From contig NZ_JAJIRQ010000005.1 of the NCBI RefSeq assembly GCF_025717605.1, forward strand, positions 62,001 to 126,000: a stretch of DNA of 64,000 nucleotides, in the 5' to 3' direction. Of this stretch, positions 61,128 to 64,000 are shown piece after piece; position 1 is the stretch's first letter, and each line of letters opens with the position of its first letter. The notes beneath the pieces were generated by a model. It did no database searches and was not told the DNA's origin. It saw only the letters and a program-made list of their open reading frames with translations. The DNA comes from Paucibacter sp. TC2R-5. GTDB taxonomy: Bacteria > Pseudomonadota > Gammaproteobacteria > Burkholderiales > Burkholderiaceae_C. The position numbers and the translations under genes were made by a program.

Positions 61128-61802
61128 TCAGCGTGCGCGGCGGCGGGCTACAGCGCCCACGGCAAACAGGCCCGCCAGCATCAGCGCGTAGCTTTGTGGT
61201 TCAGGCACGGCTGGCGTGGTCAGGCTGAAGTGCAGGTTGTCGGCGTAGGCGCCGCTGGAGTTGCCGTCTGGCCCCTCCATCGACAGGTCGAAACGGATCG
61301 CGCGCGTCTGCTCGGGCACATAGCCGTTGGTGTGGAAGGCAGCGAGCACGGTGTAATAGTCGCGCAGGTCGACGTAGTTTGGGCCCAGTTCGGTGTGATT
61401 GATTTCGATGCCGGAGGCGTCCAAAAAAGACACATACAACAAGGTGTTGTCTTCCTGGTTGCCCACGCCACCAAGATAGGCGTCGAGCTTGAACGCTACG
61501 CGGCCACCGTCAATGTCGGCGGCCTTGTCGCTCACGTCGACTTGTTGCCAGCCGGCAGAAAGGGCGCTGCTGCTGCCGGCAAAGTGCATTGCGCCATGGG
61601 CCGTATCCGGATACAGGAACAAAGGGTCTGCATAGGCCACGGTTTGAAACATCGAGATGTTGTCAATCGCGTTCCAAGCGCTTGTGCCTGATTCGGCATC
61701 ACTGCTGGCAATCAGGTTGGCTTCATAGGCCGTAGCGTGAGCGCCAACTGGCGCGAACGCTGTCAGCAGAGTCAGGGATGCAAGAAGGGCGCTTAGTTTC
61801 AT
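61128..61802 (-). CDS. PEP-CTERM sorting-domain protein
   Basis: A 224-residue exported protein with a signal peptide (LSALLASLTLLTAFAPVGAH). A beta-rich mature domain (AYEANLIASSDAESGTSAWN, then LSMEGPDGNSSGAYADNLHF) follows and may be a carbohydrate-binding-like sandwich. The C-terminal signal is AVPEPQSYALMLAGLFAVGA with an ARRRAR tail. Function unknown. It lies 44 bases upstream of the phospholipase C gene on the same strand, so the two may be co-transcribed. Confidence 0.88.
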   Translation of the reverse strand: MKLSALLASLTLLTAFAPVGAHATAYEANLIASSDAESGTSAWNAIDNISMFQTVAYADPLFLYPDTAHGAMHFAGSSSALSAGWQQVDVSDKAADIDGGRVAFKLDAYLGGVGNQEDNTLLYVSFLDASGIEINHTELGPNYVDLRDYYTVLAAFHTNGYVPEQTRAIRFDLSMEGPDGNSSGAYADNLHFSLTTPAVPEPQSYALMLAGLFAVGAVARRRAR

Positions 61803-62083
61803 GATGACCTTGGGCTAAAGGGTTGAGCAGGAGGGCGGCGTTTCTTGCTGTATGTTCTTCCCGCCATATGACGCCCGTCATCGCTTGCCAAGATGCTGTT
61901 CGGCTCATCCGCTGCGATACGCCTCCATCTCGTTACTTTTTGTCCTGGCGTTCGTGGCGGCCCTTAATTGCCTTTTTGTGCCTTTTCAGCGCCACTCTTG
62001 CGCCATTGATGTGCCACTTATGCCTTCCTTATGCAGGAGGTTTCACAGTGGGGCCATCAATCCCGCCACTACCGCTCGAGACC

Positions 62084-64000
62084 ATGTCCTCAGCCCGTTC
62101 TGCCTTGCCAGATTTACCCAATTTACCCAGTTCCGGCCATCCGCAGCGCCAGGCGCTGCCGGCGCTAACGCTGGGCGCCATCGGTGTCGTCTATGGCGAC
62201 ATCGGCACCAGCCCGCTCTACACCGTCAAGGAAATCTTCTTGCCCGCCACCGGCGTGGCGCTGAATCCAGCCAATCTGATCGGCGCGGTGTCGGTGATCA
62301 TCTGGGCGCTGATGCTGGTCGTGACGCTCAAATACGTGATCCTGATCCTGCGCGCCGACAACCGCGGCGAGGGCGGCGGCCTGGCCTTGACGGCGCTGGC
62401 CGCCAAGGCGGTGGGCACGGGCAAGCCACGGCTGCACAAGGGCTTGCTCTTGCTGGGCGTGTTCGGCGCCACGCTGTTTTATGGCGACAGCATCATCACC
62501 CCGGCCATCACCGTGATGGGGGCTGTTGAGGGCTTGGAGGTCATCACCCCGGCCTTCAAACCCTATGTGCTGCCTATTGCACTGGGCGTGCTGCTGGCGC
62601 TGTTCATGGTGCAACGCTGGGGCACCCACGCGATGGGCAAGGTGTTCGGCCCGGTGATCACGCTGTGGTTTGTGTTGCTGGCCGTCATCGGCGTGATCCA
62701 TATTCAGACCCAACCGCAGGTGCTGGCCGCCTTGAACCCGCTGCATGCCTGGGAATTCTTGATCGCGCGCGGCTGGTATGTGTTTGCCGCCGTGGGAGCC
62801 ATCGTGCTGGCGCTGACCGGCGCGGAAGCGCTGTATGCCGATATGGGCCATTTCGGCGCCAAGCCGATCCGGCTGGCCTGGACGACGCTGGTGTTCCCGG
62901 CTCTGGCGCTGAACTATATGGGGCAAGGCGCGCTGCTGATCGGCGACCCGAGCGCGATCGAAAACCCGTTCTACCGCCTCTTCCCCGAGAGCTTGATGCT
63001 GCCGGTGGTGGTGCTGGCCGCGCTGGCCGCGGTGATCGCATCACAGGCGGTGATCTCGGGCGCCTATTCGATGACCAAGCAGGCGATACAGCTGGGCTTC
63101 TTACCGCGCATGACGGTGCGCTACACCTCGGCCAGCGAGGTCGGCCAGATCTACATTCCGGTCGTCAACTGGGCCTTGTTGCTTGGCGTGGTGGCTGCCG
63201 TGCTGCTGTTCGGCAGCAGTTCGGCCTTGGCCGGCGCCTACGGCATTGCGGTGACGATGACGATGTTGATCACCACCCTGCTGACCTTTTTCGTGGTGCG
63301 GCACGGCTGGCGCTTGCCGGCACCGGTGGCCATTTCGGCCACGCTGTTCTTCCTGGCCGTGGATTTGCTGCTGGTAGCCGGCTGCGCGATCAAGTTTGTC
63401 GACGGCGGTTGGTTCCCCTTGGCCTTTGCGCTGGGCTTGTTTCTGGTCATGAGCACCTGGTCGCGCGGCCGGGCCTTGCTGATGGGCAGCATCCGGCGCG
63501 ACGGCTTGGAGCTGCAACCCTTCCTCGAAAACCTGAGCGGCGCTGAGACCCACCGCGTCATGCGCACCGCCGTTTATGCCGTGGCCAACCCCGACACCGT
63601 ACCGCAGGCCTTGCTGCACAACCTCAAGCACAACCAGGTGCTGCATGAGACGAATGTGATCATGACCGTGGTGTTTCACGACCGGCCCTGGGTGCCCGAG
63701 GACGAGCGCATCGTGCTGCAGGAGTTGGCACCGAGTTTTTGGCGCGTGAGCCTGCATTTCGGTTTCATGGATCAGCCCGATGTGCCCAAGGCCCTGGCTC
63801 TGTGCGCGGACAAAGGCCTGCACATCTCCGCTTTCGAAACGAGTTACTTCCTCAGCCGCGAAACCGTGGTGCCGACCCCCGGTGAGGGCATGGTGCAATG
63901 GCGAGAGCGCCTGTTTGCCGCCATGAGTCGCAACGCCGGCGGCGTGGCCGAGTTCTTCTGCCTGCCGGACAACGCGGTGGTGGAACTGGGCACGCGGGTG
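62084..64000 (+). CDS. kup: Kup/Trk-type low-affinity potassium transporter (3' partial)
   Basis: An open frame of 639 codons from ATG at 62084 to the window edge. The protein has about 12 membrane helices and family segments [61 protein letters not shown] and [10 protein letters not shown], then a C-terminal cytoplasmic domain. E. coli Kup is 622 residues and typical C-termini end shortly after VVELGTRV, so probably only a few codons are cut off. It takes up K+ with protons. Confidence 0.95.
   Translation, partial: MSSARSALPDLPNLPSSGHPQRQALPALTLGAIGVVYGDIGTSPLYTVKEIFLPATGVALNPANLIGAVSVIIWALMLVVTLKYVILILRADNRGEGGGLALTALAAKAVGTGKPRLHKGLLLLGVFGATLFYGDSIITPAITVMGAVEGLEVITPAFKPYVLPIALGVLLALFMVQRWGTHAMGKVFGPVITLWFVLLAVIGVIHIQTQPQVLAALNPLHAWEFLIARGWYVFAAVGAIVLALTGAEALYADMGHFGAKPIRLAWTTLVFPALALNYMGQGALLIGDPSAIENPFYRLFPESLMLPVVVLAALAAVIASQAVISGAYSMTKQAIQLGFLPRMTVRYTSASEVGQIYIPVVNWALLLGVVAAVLLFGSSSALAGAYGIAVTMTMLITTLLTFFVVRHGWRLPAPVAISATLFFLAVDLLLVAGCAIKFVDGGWFPLAFALGLFLVMSTWSRGRALLMGSIRRDGLELQPFLENLSGAETHRVMRTAVYAVANPDTVPQALLHNLKHNQVLHETNVIMTVVFHDRPWVPEDERIVLQELAPSFWRVSLHFGFMDQPDVPKALALCADKGLHISAFETSYFLSRETVVPTPGEGMVQWRERLFAAMSRNAGGVAEFFCLPDNAVVELGTRV

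Overview
The window reads as a single stretch of chromosome from a high-GC betaproteobacterium of the order Burkholderiales, probably near the Roseateles/Paucibacter/Mitsuaria group. This is inferred from gene style: PEP-CTERM proteins, a SWIB protein with a Lys/Ala-rich tail, many LysR regulators and a TonB-linked glycan locus. No rRNA, tRNA, CRISPR array, insertion sequence or phage module was seen. Genes are densely packed on both strands.

Layout. 1-6.4 kb: the end of an unrecognised gene, a GGDEF-like membrane protein with a degenerate signature, a LysR gene followed by a tandem-DoxX membrane protein in a lower-GC patch, AMP nucleosidase, a DUF1127 gene missed by long-ORF calling, and a LysR gene. 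6.5-11.1 kb: a secreted BAAT/dienelactone-hydrolase-like protein, an HExxH lipoprotein, a very small exported protein and a periplasmic binding protein. 11.1-30.9 kb: the main system. Minus strand: GH35 beta-galactosidase, GH109 alpha-N-acetylgalactosaminidase, a small membrane protein, a PEP-CTERM protein, a DUF5077/DUF3472 lipoprotein, a TonB-dependent receptor and an 1151-residue GH31 enzyme. Plus strand, divergent: agaS, a ROK sugar kinase, agaZ/kbaZ-type gene, a DeoR-type regulator (agaR), agaA/nagA-type deacetylase and an MFS sugar porter. Together they look like capture, extracellular trimming, import and catabolism of galactose/GalNAc-containing glycans such as mucin-type O-glycans. 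Shared CTTTCG/CGAAAG-type motifs lie in the divergent promoter and in front of agaR.

30.9-47.8 kb: a 1000-residue class III cyclase-AAA-TPR protein and a second, divergent cyclase-like protein, a small exported protein with TonB-plug-like motifs, uvrA, an MHFG-type PEP-CTERM protein, a single-domain response regulator, the SWIB protein, TonB, an Alx/TerC transporter preceded by a yybP-ykoY (manganese) riboswitch, a holin-like membrane protein, a BepA-like M48 protease, moaC and a PglL/O-antigen-ligase-like protein.

47.8-64 kb: a GntR-ABC-permease operon with a palindromic operator over its promoter; a sigma factor, membrane protein and beta-lactamase-fold hydrolase cluster; thioredoxin 2; a LysR gene divergent from two small genes (one a tautomerase); a KdpD/KdpE-like two-component pair without kdpFABC; phosphocholine-specific phospholipase C; a third PEP-CTERM protein; and a kup potassium transporter that runs off the right edge almost complete.

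Starts were chosen by Shine-Dalgarno match, family N-terminus and neighbour spacing. Several long open frames were trimmed at the 5' end for this reason.
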